NCBI GenBank assembly: GCA_950295325.1
Contig: OX485808.1
Location: forward strand, 684,501 to 748,500
DNA from: Polytrichum commune
Lineage: Eukaryota > Streptophyta > Polytrichopsida > Polytrichales > Polytrichaceae
Direction of reading: 5' to 3'
Length of the DNA: 64,000 nt
Below the pieces are notes generated by a model. That model saw only the letters and a program-made list of their open reading frames with translations. It had not been told where the DNA came from and did not search any database. Below are positions 11,775-23,184 of the stretch, in pieces; positions within the stretch are counted from its first letter, which is position 1, and each line of letters starts with the position of its first letter. Both the position numbers and the translations under genes were made by a program.

Positions 11775-12370
11775 GATGAGGGGAATGAGGACTTGCGCGA
11801 TGACGGAAATGTGAAAGAGGTTTCTCAACATTGTGGGATACCCATTTATTAGAAATGCATTGCCAAAGACAACGATGATGGACATGATCCAAATGACGGA
11901 TGATCTATGAAGGAAAGCATGAATGATACTTCTAAATGTGTAACACCTTAAACCAAGGAGTCTGAAAGAGAGCGGTAAGTAGGTCACGATACTCCAAATT
12001 ATATCAGCCAAGTCATGGGAGACATTATACTAGAGAAGATATTATTTGTTTACAAATAATAGAATTCAATAACAGGCATACATACTAAACATGATAGTAG
12101 CTCAGGAATAGAAAATGCCAAACATTAGAATGCAACATTGGTATTAACGACGAATACGCTTCTGGGGCCCAATATCTGACATGGAAGGATTCCATTAATT
12201 ATAAAAGGTTTTAGCGCCGCCTTGTGTTGTGTATTAATGCATTGTGGATTAATAGAGGAATATTTCAAGAAACTGAAGATTACTTTTCCGAATCCAAGGT
12301 GAACGTAATTATCCAAAATGTGAACATAATGATGGCGAATAGATGTTAATTATGACATAGTTGACAATCA

Positions 12371-12378
12371 TATATAAG
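12371..12378 (+). promoter_or_regulatory. TATA box of the plus-strand MULE gene
   Basis: TATATAAG lies 26 bases before the ATG at 12397 and 35 before the next in-frame ATG at 12406, within the divergent interval between the two large MULE genes. The short spacing favours the second ATG if a normal start site is used. Confidence 0.45.
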
Positions 12379-12396
12379 AACTGGATTGCTTCATTA

Positions 12397-15300
12397 ATGT
12401 CAAAGATGAACACTAGGTCGAGAGCGAGAGCAGATCGAGAAGGTAGAAGGACCATTCAGAAGCAAAGGCGTATTGAGAGAAGGGAAAGGTTAGAATCAAG
12501 AGAGATCCTAGGAACACCATACAACTTGCGGACCACAATGGGTAGAAGAGGGGTTACTTCTTCTAGGGGGACAGGTTGAGGTTCCAAAGGGGAAAAAACG
12601 TTTGATGTTGCAGATGTAGCTCCAGTAGTATTATTTCATGTATCGGAGGAAGACAACGAAGTTGACAAAGTGGGCAGTGAGGTGATGTTTAACGGCAAAC
12701 AAAATGAAAAGTTTTAATTTGCAATCATAATGTTAAATTCTAATTGGCAATGATATCGGGTGCTTTATGTTGTGTTTTATGTTTGGTGGGCGATTGTGAA
12801 TTGAATTTGGTTTGGGTATCTGGAACAGGGAATGACGCAGACACAGGTTCAACCTGAGGCAACCTCCAGTGCCTCAACATCAGATCATACTGAGGAGCAG
12901 GTTTGTAAAGAGTGTTATCAATTGGTGACTTGAGTGGTCTTGGGTTTAGGGTAAGGGTTCTTCAAATTGATAAAACTTTATAAGGCCAACTTCATAGCTA
13001 ATGACCACATGACATATACAATGACAGAAGATTGGCGATTTCGAACAAGGCGCTGATATTGTTGATCTTCGAGAACTAAGCATGGACAATGAAGAACAGC
13101 AATTCGGGGAAGAGGTAAGTTGTCCAAAACAAAAAACCTTGAATTTTTTTTTGGAATAGTGCTCGGAGATTACAGATCTATTACTTTAAGAAGTTAGAAT
13201 CTAGGTCTCGGCCCCAAGATAGACTTTCAAAGGGTCACTGGGCGACACCTATACATGCCGAGGGAGAAATTTCTGGTGAGGGGGAGGGATGACGGTCGAG
13301 GGAGAGGGGGAGGGTTTGGTGGCGTTCTTGGAGATTCGGCCAATGTATGAGGTGAGGATAGTTAAGTGTGTTATGAGTGTAACCTGATATGAGGTGAGTT
13401 TGCAATGTTGGGTATAGGGCAATCTGGATTTCTGAGATTCGAGGGCCGAGTTGAGTGTCTCGGTCCCGAGCCAGATTTTCTGGTATTCAAATCTCGGGAT
13501 TTTTGGTAGAAGTGCAATATGATCTGAGGTCAATCTGGAATCTTAAGAATAAGGGTAACATGATGTAAGCTGGTATGTTTCTGCAATTTCAGGGCCGAGA
13601 TGAGTGTCTCGGTCCCGAGACAGTTTAGCTGGTATTCAAACTATACTGTCACAATCATAGTTGATTTTGATTTCTAGAGATGTTTTATACAATTGTTATC
13701 TGATATGAGGTTATATATGTGGGTCTCTTGTGTAATCTGATATGAGGATATATATGTGGGTGTGAAGTGTAATCTGATATGAGGTTATATATGTGGGTCA
13801 CAAGTGTAATATGATATAGGTTAAGTTAGCAATGTTGGGTAGTAGTGTAATCTGATCAAAGCTAAGTAAGTGAAATGTGATACAATCAGAGTTAGGGTAA
13901 TGTGCTATAAGGTTAGATATTTCTGAAATTCCAGGGCCGAGATGAGTGTCTCGGTCCCGAGACAGATTCGATGGTATTCAAACTATACTGTCACAATCAT
14001 AGTTGATTTTGATATCTAGATATGCTTTATACAAGTGTTATCTGATATGAGGTCTTTTATGTGGGTCTCAAGTGTAATCTGATATGAGGTTATATATGTG
14101 GGTGTGAAGTGTAATCTGATATGAGGTGTTGTGAAGATAATCTGGTATTGGGTTAGATAGGCTTGGTCTAAGGGTAATCTGATATTAAGTTACAATTAAT
14201 GGTACTTGCATTATTGTGCGAAGAGTTAACTTCCTCTCCTTTTCCTACAAGAGATCTTATATTTGGCTTAGTGTTTTGGTTCTTTATATGGCAGCTATAT
14301 TTAATATTGAGCTGTGTCTTTCCCGCAGGTATTTCAAGTACGAGCTCCTTGCAAAAGGAGCAATAACAAAAGAAGATCTCCCTATATTCCTCTCTGCTTG
14401 GCTTGACCGGTCTAACTCCACGTGCATGTTCTCTGCAAATCAACAGCGTACATGGTCCACATCACATCTCACAGGAGGTGGTTGGTACCTTGACTGTGCT
14501 CCTAGTTTCACTCCTTCCTTTGAAACTGAACTTAGGAAATCAAGGGAGGCAGTTGGAGAATCGGGTGTTGAAATGATTGACTTACAGGGCATTGAAGACG
14601 AGCATGAGAGGGCAAAGGCCCTATCCCGTCGTCTAGAAGAGGATAGGAGGAAGGCGCTTAGAGTAAAGGAAGCAGAGGAGAAAGCGGCACAGAAAGAGAT
14701 GGAAAAACTTCAAAAGTCTCTAGAGAAGACTACCATGAAGGGGAAAAAGAAGATGAACCCCCATTATGAGCCAGAAGGTAAAACTATTGTTTCCCCAACC
14801 CCCACTACTGATTCAGGATCACAAGCTCATACTTTTTCCCGAGGTACAAAACGGGATTCATCATACGACCAGTTGAGTCCAGTTTTTAATTTGGGAGAGG
14901 ATAACGATAGCAACATTGACGAGCTCATTCTCAATGCGTCCATGAACGAAGTCCTTGGCAGTAGCTCTGATGACTACACCTCTTATTACAAGGACTTGAA
15001 AAGCTTCATGATTAAGGTATTCTTCTTTTGCCTCTTACGCCAACATTATCGTTGTAACCTTATAATTGATTAGTCTGACATAAGGTTAATCTGATATAAA
15101 GCTATAAGTGTAATCTGATGTAAGGCTATATTTGAGTGCAATAAGGACAATCTGATATATGGATAGATAGGCTTCATACATGACTAATCTGATGTGATGG
15201 ATATGCTTATGATAAGTTTTAATATGTTCTAAGGCTATATTTTATGAGGTTATATATGTGTGTAATAGGTGTTATCTGATATCGGGTTAGTTTGCAATGT

Positions 15301-17732
15301 TGGGTATTATGGTAATATGATATCAGGTTAGTTTGCAATGTTGGGTATTAGGGTAATCTGATATACGCTTACTTAGTGACATCTGATATAATCTTAGTTA
15401 GTGTAGTCTGATATAAGCTTAATTATTTTAATTTGATATAAGCTTACTTACTTAAATCTGTTATAAGTTTAGTTAGTGTCGAGTTTCGGTGTCTCTTCCC
15501 GAGCCATATTTTATAGTTTTAGATTTGGTGGTATTGGATTATCAGCTATTTAATTTTCTGGTATTCAAACTCTACTGTTTAATATAAGTGTAATATGATA
15601 TGAGGTTACATATGTGGGTCACACGTGTAATCTGATATATGGTTAGTTAGCATTGTTGGGTATAAGGGTAATGAGATGAAAGATTAGAAGTTTCTGAAAT
15701 TCCAGGGCCGAGTTTGAGTTTCTCGGTCCCGAGACAGATTTTCTGGTATTCAACCTCTACTGTCACAATCATAGTTCATATTGATATCTAGATGTACTTG
15801 ATACAAGTGTAATCTGATATGAGGTTATATATGTGGGTCACAAGAGTAATCTGATATGAGGTTATATATGTGGGTCACAAGAGTAATCTGATATGAGGTT
15901 ACATATGTGGGTCACAAGTGTAATCTGATATATGGTTAGTTAGCAATGTTGGGTATAAGGGTAATAAGATGAAAGATTGTTAGAAATTTCTGAAATTATA
16001 AGTGTAATTGGAATTGAGGTTAGACCTGTGTGTTAGTGAATTCTGATATAAGCTTAGGTTAAATTGAGTGTTATCAAGATAATCTGGTACAAGGTTAGAT
16101 AGGCTTCATATAAGGGTAATCTGATATAAGGTTAGATTGGCTACCTATTAGGCTAATCTGAACTTTGATGTAATAGGTTACTCTGATATAAGGTTACATA
16201 TGTTCTTTTATGGGTAATCCCATATAAAGTTGGTTTGAACTGTAAGGTAATAGGTTATTCTGATATAAGGTTACATAGGTTTCTTATATGGTTAGTTTGT
16301 GTGTTTTAAGGCTAATCTGATGTAAGGTTAGTTTGTGTGTTTTATGGTTAGATATGTTTGTCCATTTGAAAGCCCATATTTATGTGGAGATGTACTAATT
16401 TCTGGGTGTGCTTGTTTATTGAACAACATTCCAAAAACAAAGTTCGATTCTACAAGGGGACTACCGGTGTCCAGCCCTGTCTGGACTTCATACTTGCAGA
16501 TATCCTAGAGGGCTTGCCCGTTCCGGGGATATCCAACCCACCAATGTCGATTCCTGCCTGGAATCAAAAGACTCACGAGTGGCTTCAGCCAATCTTTGAT
16601 TTTGCCGATAACCACTTGCATGATGACGGGGCCATCATTTTATTTCACCTTTTTCGAATGACTACAAAAGCCATCATTCTTGGATATTGTGAGTGTTTCG
16701 ATTTTCAAGTTCGGAAGGAGTGGTGGGGTATGAACCGCCTTCATCTGACGTCCCCGATTAATCAGAGTGTCACTGTAAGTTCATTCACTAATTTAATTTA
16801 CTCTTCATTTTTTGTGAAATTTTAAATCTTTGTTTAACACGAATGCTACATATTGATTTCATCATATTTTTTGTTCATTGTTCTCAGTTCACTTATTTTG
16901 GACCATGGCAGACTATGCGTTTCGGGATTACATTGGTCGTGAGGACCATGCCTGGCAAACCTGCTTCCAAATTCTCATTTCAGCCCGTTCCCGCTCTTGA
17001 CCGACACGGGGTAGATGTATCAAGAGATGATATTCTACAGAACCTCGTCTCTTGTGAGGATCAGCTCATGAATGGACCCACCCCGTGGCGTGGTCCAAGA
17101 GAGAAGTCTACTCTTTTAATGCAGATGTTAATTCAGAGTTGTACCTCCCTTGGGGATGTTGTTTTAGACTGCACTGCTGCTACGGGTATGTTGATTCAAT
17201 CTGCCAACTCACACCTAAACTATTCCCTGTTATTTCCAGAGAAATCACACTAATTTTGTTGTCATTCTTTTTATTGTAGGATCTTCCATCCATGTGTGCC
17301 GCAACGTCGAGCGTCACATTGTGGCATTAGAGGCTGATGAGGCCATTTTCCATGCCGTACTACAACCCTTGATTCGTTCGACTGTTACCCCTGAGGTCAT
17401 TTATGTAGCAACGGCAAGTACTGAAGACCCGGAGGGCGATGTACTTGTGGTCCCGAGAATTGTGAAGAAGTCTCGATTCAGTAAGTGAGTTTGTTGAACA
17501 TTTTCTCATACATTTTTTTAACTTTTGAGCGTCGTTGTGATTAATATGGATTCCTAACCATGGTGCTTTTGGAATTTGCAGATTTGGACCAATGAGCTAT
17601 CCTAGTCACCGCCCTTTCTTTTGTGACCCTACGTTTTATCCAAGTCCTCCAAAGACTTGGGAACTCCCTTCCTACACAAATGACACTGCAATTGAACTAG
17701 CTAGTGGAGTTTATCGTACTATTATTCCTTAA
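12397..17732 (+). CDS. Amino-methyltransferase-like MULE cargo gene, multi-exon
   Basis: The last four exons are well supported, with frames and GT-AG borders agreeing: 16373-16774, 16888-17185, 17280-17484 and 17582-17732 (stop TAA). An exon at 14339-15016 (226 codons, Lys/Glu-rich coiled-coil middle) probably precedes them; smaller 5' exons (12397-12574, 12829-12900, 13028-13114) are tentative. The C-terminal part has the circular order of beta-class DNA amino-methyltransferases: LADILEGLP and a motif IV-like NPPM (16535-16546), DDGAIILFHLF, then a motif I region GDVVLDCTAATG split by the 94-bp intron and followed by HIVALEAD, the expected acidic end of strand 2. The usual DPPY and FxGxG are altered to NPPM and TAxTG, so activity is uncertain. 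It could modify DNA, bind SAM or act as a non-enzymatic anti-silencing factor; this is inference. Confidence 0.75.
13360..14160. repeat. Hairpin-bearing tandem repeat array, first block
   Basis: Repeats of a word close to GTAATCTGATATGAGGTTA are interspersed with longer units carrying GTCTCGGTCCCGAGAC, a 7-bp inverted repeat with a TC loop (about 13458, 13608, 13949; the first copy is imperfect), followed by TGGTATTCAAAC. The array lies in a presumed intron of the methyltransferase-like gene. Confidence 0.8.
15070..16360. repeat. Hairpin-bearing tandem repeat array, second block
   Basis: This is the same repeat family as 13360-14160, resuming after the coding exon 14339-15016. Many units read near TAATCTGATATGAGGTTATA; one further hairpin unit is near 15722. 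Near-perfect neighbouring copies at about 15830-15930 suggest recent unequal exchange or slippage. It fills the roughly 1.36-kb intron before exon 16373. Confidence 0.8.
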
Positions 17733-18571
17733 TCTTATCCAGGTAGATGTATTGAGTTCTGTGATATTGAAGCTCTAGAGTCTGATCGTGAAGACTCCTC
17801 GAATGGGAGCTGAGTTTTTCATTCTATTGACTATCATTGTTGGAAACATGGCATTCAAATGTCTTTACTAATATCTCTGCATGAGTATGTTCAACAATGA
17901 TATGAGGTGCACATCTATATTACACAATGGTCTACAAACACAACTTTGAATAGGATCATACTATACAACTGAAATTCTAGAGGTGAAATCGGTAAAGTAC
18001 ACTGCCAATGTTTGCTAATCCGGGTGGTAACTTAGATATCTGCACATTGGTCATACGGTTGAATTTGTGTTTGTTTGGGTATGCTATGTGTTTAATTTGA
18101 TTTCTAGGCTTATGATTTAGTGGCCCTTAGGCAGGTTAGGTTAGGGTGGCAGATTATACATGAAGGGCAACCTGGAATGGGGTGCCGTTGCAGGCACCCC
18201 CCTGCAATGATTTTTTTTCATTGAGTTTATTGGTCAAAAGGCAAAATCCTTGTTTGTTTGGGTAGGCTAAGTGTTTAACTTCACACTTATAGAGGGTGTA
18301 ATGTATGTGGAGAAATTTTATTAAGAGACCTCCTTCGTGTTTACTTCAAATAGTACATGTTTTTAATTTACAGTAATATGTACTATAGTATACGTGTTTG
18401 GATATTGAACTGGTGACATCATACTGATGTAAGCCCTAATGTTGTATTTTATTAAAATGTTGGCCTATTTCCATGGTAATAGACTACCTAACCATTAAAA
18501 TTTTCTAAAAATAGTTAGATGTTTTTCATTCATTCCCGCGGATATAGGTGCATTTTTCCTCTCATTTCATG
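17733..18571. other. MULE right subterminal region
   Basis: No coding signal. It includes the 3' untranslated part of the methyltransferase-like gene. Parts near 18465-18475 (GGCCTATTTCCATGG) echo, in inverted orientation, left subterminal sequence near 6620-6635 (CCTATTTCCGTGGG), so inverted similarity may extend beyond the outer 45 bp. Confidence 0.45.
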
Positions 18572-18617
18572 TCTCAAATCGAGTTCTCCGCTCTCCGCTC
18601 GCATACTAACTTTCCCC
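18572..18617 (-). repeat. MULE right terminal inverted repeat
   Basis: It reads CTCCGCTCTCCGCTCGCATA then CTAACTTTCCCC to the end and is the inverted counterpart of 6468-6512. The exact duplication GTATTGAACT follows immediately. Confidence 0.75.
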
Positions 18618-18627
18618 GTATTGAACT
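18618..18627. repeat. 10-bp target site duplication, right of MULE
   Basis: GTATTGAACT, identical to 6458-6467. Confidence 0.88.
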
Positions 18628-19420
18628 TATCAGAGTCTACCTTAGTTCTCACATGGAAACAGGGGTTGTTTGCAGACGCAGGAAATGCCAGCGAGCAGGA
18701 ATGGGGCAAAGAGACTGAGCATGCAATTCCACTTGGACTTGTATTGACCTGGATTTGATGGACCCTATAAGCTGTGTCCTCACATTGTGATGGCGGGTTG
18801 CATCACTGGGAATAAAGCAAATGGTCTGTTCACAAGGAGCTTGGTAAGTACATCCCTATGTTTCCCTTTCCACCAGAGTGTGCATTTTTTAGGTGCACCT
18901 TACTGAATAAGCCAATGAAAGTAGCACTTAAAAGTTCAGTGTTCTATGAAAAATCTCCCAGTGTGTCATCTGTAATGTAGTGGAATGTGATAGATCACCC
19001 TCAGTTGTATGTATTTTATATGTTTGTTGGCTAGAACACTGATGCCATAAAGCATTCGTTTCCATTGCTAAATTTCGGTCATGTATGTGTGTAGTGATTT
19101 CAGGAGAGGGAGAGATTATTTACAAAACAATGTCAACAAATAATGTCATCATGTATGGGCCAGCGTCTTGACATAGTCATTTGTTTGAAGTAGGTGTAGT
19201 ACTACCAAGAGCCATGTGTGAGAGGATGATCAAAATGTACCGTGAGTGGGTTGGGTTGTGATGTTGTCCATAGTCGAGTGAACTGACCTCAGATGTATAA
19301 CCGTGACGGCAGGGGATAAGTTAGTGTTACAACCTTTAAATCCACGCTCCAGGGAGTGTTACGGAACGTGACGGGCTGAGCAGGTTGAACATAGTCAAAA
19401 CCTGGTAGGAATCACCTTAG
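18628..19420. other. Right flank of the MULE, no gene recognised
   Basis: This is the continuation of the pre-insertion locus. A short open stretch up to an exon-like GT at about 18843 is seen, but no protein family is recognised. The last 100 bases lead into the large frame at 19421. Confidence 0.35.
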
Positions 19421-22045
19421 ATGGCAGCCACCGTCCCAGTTCAGGCGCTTGCACTCGTAAACATTCCCAGAAGACTTCAACAAGTGATGGCAAAAAATCG
19501 AGGCAACTTGGAGAAAGCTGGGATATGGGAATTCGTGTTGTGGGTTTGTGATGTGGAGAAAGTAGTGCACGAAGACAAAGTTGCCAATTTTGTCCATACA
19601 TATCAACTCAAGACTAAAACGGCACTAGTAGGTGCAGCAACAGTGGATTTCTCCACTACCAAGATTTCTGTAGCTTTCAGCTTACCCAACCGAGGTTTTT
19701 CCGTGGACGCTTTACCGGAGATGAAGAAACAAGAGGCAGAAAAAATCTTTGAGTACAAATTCCGGTGGGGGAAAGACATGAGGTGGGGGATTGGATTGGC
19801 GAGACACCACTGGAAAATGTGGTTCGATTTTGTCAATAATTATCTGCTGTTCCGACCAGACGAGGGGAAAATGGACCACAAATATGTGCTCGCAGCCATC
19901 CGAACTTGGGAAGGAGTAGAAGTCAATTGGGCCTTCACAGTACAATAACGAATGAACGAGGAGATACAGGTTCGAAAGGCTCAAAGTCCACCGAAATTGT
20001 ACCTCTATTCAGCATTCTATATTTCATGCTTGTGCGACCCTAAGGTACAGCAAGGGGACCTAACACCACCAAGAGCCTCATCTGCTCCTACCCCCGTGTC
20101 CCCTGCCTCACAAACCTCGGAAGAAAATGAAGCACTTCGAGCAATGACAGTTCGGAAGGTCACCGAGCTACAGAGACAGGTGGGCACTCTACAAGGTAAA
20201 GTGGATTTCACTCGAGAAAAAAATGCAGAGTTGTTGCATCAAGTTAACCAGTTGCTGCAAGAGAAGTTGGTTGACCAACGTCAAATTACCGAGTTACAGG
20301 TGCAGAATGCCGACCTCAAGCTTCAGTTGACCGAGCTGAGGCAAGATCATAGTCGTATGCAGGCGGAGGGAATGGCGAGGAGTCCACCAAAGCCGACCAT
20401 GGTCGAAAAATCATGTAACACCATGGACTCTAACCCCCCAGGTCCCTCAACGGCGACGACCCCCCTTCCCATTGCTGAAACTTTGGTGCCAAACAAGGCT
20501 TTATCAGTTGATGTTTGTACCAGGCTTTGGGATATAGAAAGTCGGATTGCTCTTAATTTTAACCTCCATCAGCTTTATGAGATTCAACGAGACTTGATGT
20601 TGACCATGGTCGGGTTGGAGTTACGAGAGGTCATGGATAGGGAAAAGTTCAAAGGGCTATGGGAATTTTGTTCCAAGTTTAAGGTAGAAAACTTGCTGGT
20701 AGAAATCCTAGCCCGCAAGCACCTGAAGTTGTCAGATCCTTTTCATGCTTTTGTCGTTATGGGCGACATTGGGGGTAGAATTTTCCTATACTATGCGGGT
20801 TGTGAGGAAAAGCTACTTCAACGTCGGGGGTTAAGAAGACAGATTGAGGAGAGAGTTGTGGATTGGACAGACTATAGTACAGTCATATATCAACAATTTT
20901 ACCATCCGGAGCGACAGATCATAGCCCAGTGGAGAGCCAGTTTGGAAGTAGTTTTACCATTAGTCAGGCACGAGGATTACTTCACAATGGTTTTGACTTG
21001 TAGTCTTAAACGAGTCTACAATTCAGACAACTTGGATGACTTCACCGCAACGCATTATGTGTATAATAGGGAGAAGGCCATCGATAGGATAGAAAAATAT
21101 TTGAAGGCTATCGATGGCAAGAAAGCGCCGGTGTTGGCAGTTGAGGCTCAGGTGGAATTTTCCATGGCTCCTCCGGGCTACTGTCCAAGGTATGTACCGT
21201 TCATAGCCATGCCAGTGGGGGGATCGACTGCAAACCAACGTTATCTCGGTAATTACAGAGAATTGTTTGATGCCGAGGGAGAACAACCCGTGCCGACTTG
21301 GCCTGCTTTGGGGTGGATATTGGAAGACTATGGTCTATCAAGGACGGAGACTGTAGCGGCTGACCTGGTATACAAGCGGACTAGCGGAGCATGGTCATTT
21401 GAGCCACCCCCTACTGTCTAGTTGCACCCTCAATTTTGTCCGTGTCCACGTCCCCATAAGTGGGCACCTGATTCGACAATAGCCTCTGTGGAGTACAACT
21501 GGCCGCAAATTCAGGGAGCGCCCGGTTTCAACAGTCCGGGGCAATGCAAGGTTGCTTACATGCGATATTTTGAGGAACATCGAACTCACAAGGATCCCGT
21601 GTGTTTCAGAGCTGCGGTATTTTGTGCCGCTTTGGGTGAGTGGTGCCACCGCTGGAATTTTGCTATTAATATTAATTGCCATCAGAAATCCAGGCAAGAG
21701 TTCTTGATGCTGCTAAAATTGCAGTATAGACCTTCCAGATGGGTTCGACTGGTTGAGGCTATGGCTATGACCCATTTTATTGAAGGGGTCCATCCTAGCC
21801 TCATCAACGAGTTTCCTTGTACAAGAGCGGGGCCATTTGAACGATTTTTGAAGTGGCAGCGTCAAAACAACCCAGAAGGTGTAGCACAGGATGAGGACTT
21901 ACAACGTGCCCTCCTCCGATTGGACGGGAAGGATGCCAAACAACGTCCATGATCAAGGAGTCAGGGCCACACAGAAGGAGAAGAGGATGAAAATACCAAT
22001 GCTTCTGTGAAAAGGAGACGCAACGGCAGGGGCGCCAACCAGTAA
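19421..22045 (+). pseudogene. 874-codon unknown protein with three in-frame stops
   Basis: One reading frame runs from the ATG at 19421 to TAA at 22043-22045, broken only by TAA 19946-19948, TAG 21419-21421 and TGA 21950-21952. There is no frameshift across 2.6 kb. The N-terminal segment (about 175 codons) is rich in aromatic residues. A coiled coil with heptad Leu spacing follows at about residues 220-310 (TELQRQVGTLQGKV and onward), then a Pro/Ser linker and a long mixed domain. The C-terminus is acidic then basic (KRRRNGRG), NLS-like. The family is not recognised; a transposon-borne gene is more likely than a host gene given decay and context. The three stops could each derive from CAA, CAG or CGA by C-to-T change. 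Confidence 0.65.
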
Positions 22046-22199
22046 AGGGGGCTTCGTGCGGTGATACAAATTTTTTGGGGCAGAAAAGGTTGATTTTTGA
22101 ATTTTGATGCACTTTAGGAACAGAATTAGATCTGGTTGTATGTTGGTAAGGGCCCATGAATTCTTTAGATATAGGCAAATTCCAGTTATGCTCTTTGTG
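22046..22199. other. 3' flank of the decayed frame and LTR target site
   Basis: Non-coding. It ends with TTGTG (22195-22199), the left target duplication of the solo LTR. Confidence 0.6.
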
Positions 22200-23179
22200 T
22201 GTCGCGCACCTCTCCATGAGGAGTGCCCGAAACACCATGGGCACAAGGGGGACCCCGGAGTGACACCCGGGACTTGTGGCGCCGTTGGTGAGAGGGCCCA
22301 AGTGATCCTAGTGTGGGTGAGGGCCCCGGGCGTTGGGAACGCCTCCCACCCACGGAGACTAGGAGGCACAAGGGTAAAGCCATGAGCTATGCGTAGCTCA
22401 TGGCGTGGTGATTCTAGAATGCTCAAGAACACCTCAATCGGAGGTGTGAGCTAGGAGTTATGGCCATTTGAGTGGGGCGCTGTCCCGGGACAGCGCCCTG
22501 GTGCAGCAGTGCCTGGGAGTGACTCCCGGGACTGCCAAGGTTCAAAGAGGCATAACGTCCTCATAACTTGCCCAAATAGGGCAAGTGAGGAGTCCATCGG
22601 TATCTACGTGAAACGTAGATGAAGATGGAGTGGTTGGTTGCTAGCCTCGGACATCATACAAGGAAGTTATGATGGTCTGAAGCTGCTAGGGGCTTCTTAG
22701 CCCAGCGGCTAAGGGAGAATGTCCACTTGGCCCCAACTCTTGGTGGAGAGACAAGAGGTTGGTTGACGGTGGGGTAGGGGCCCCGTGTAAAGTCCTAGAG
22801 GCTTATATGGGTGAGGTGGTGTGGCCTCACCCACCCGAGGCCGAACGGCACGGCCTCCATGGGCATTGGCCCAATGTGAGGCCATAGTTATAGTTGCCTA
22901 GTATGGTTCGGGTTGTTGTAGCGTTGCTCCGGCAATGCGATGATCAACATGAGATTGGACTTCCATGGATGGAAGTCCACATCTAAGAATTGGTTACCGA
23001 TGAAGGGGTGAGTCCCAAAATCAAAGTAGGAGGGTTGGTTCCCCTCCTATGAACTATATGGTCCGGGGTAAGAGGAGCTAACCATTAGCATGGCGGAATG
23101 CGAAGGGTTAGCGCTCATAACCTTTGCTAGAATTGAAAATTGGCAAGATTGTCAAGGGGGGCTAGCAAGGGTTGCGACA
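22200..23179 (+). mobile_element. Solo LTR, 980 bp, with TTGTG target duplications
   Basis: It starts TGTCGCGCACC and ends GGTTGCGACA, with TTGTG on both sides (22195-22199 and 23180-23184). It matches the LTR at 60742-61714, where a tRNA-iMet primer site follows, which proves it is an LTR. No internal domain is present, so it is the product of recombination between two LTRs. It contains a perfect 24-bp palindrome (22475-22498). Confidence 0.93.
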
Positions 23180-23184
23180 TTGTG

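Larger units (their letters stand above)
6468..18617. mobile_element. 12.15-kb Mutator-like element (MULE) with cargo genes
   Basis: Boundaries rest on three agreeing signals. Exact 10-bp duplications GTATTGAACT flank it. Imperfect terminal inverted repeats are placed at the same offset from both duplications: 17 bases in from each end comes GAGCG followed closely by GAGAGCGG. Inside is a transposase gene of MULE type with a DDE-like core and a C-terminal SWIM finger. The element holds three genes: 6969-7436 (+), transposase 8079-11774 (-) and a methyltransferase-like gene 12397-17732 (+). Transposase and methyltransferase-like gene diverge from a shared promoter interval of about 620 bp. The TIRs are diverged and the transposase has one frame break, so this copy may no longer be autonomous. 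Confidence 0.85.

Noticed and set aside
22104-22385. Open frames in the solo LTR, recurring near 35495 and 60328
   Set aside because: They are readings of the GC-rich LTR start and recur because the LTR recurs.
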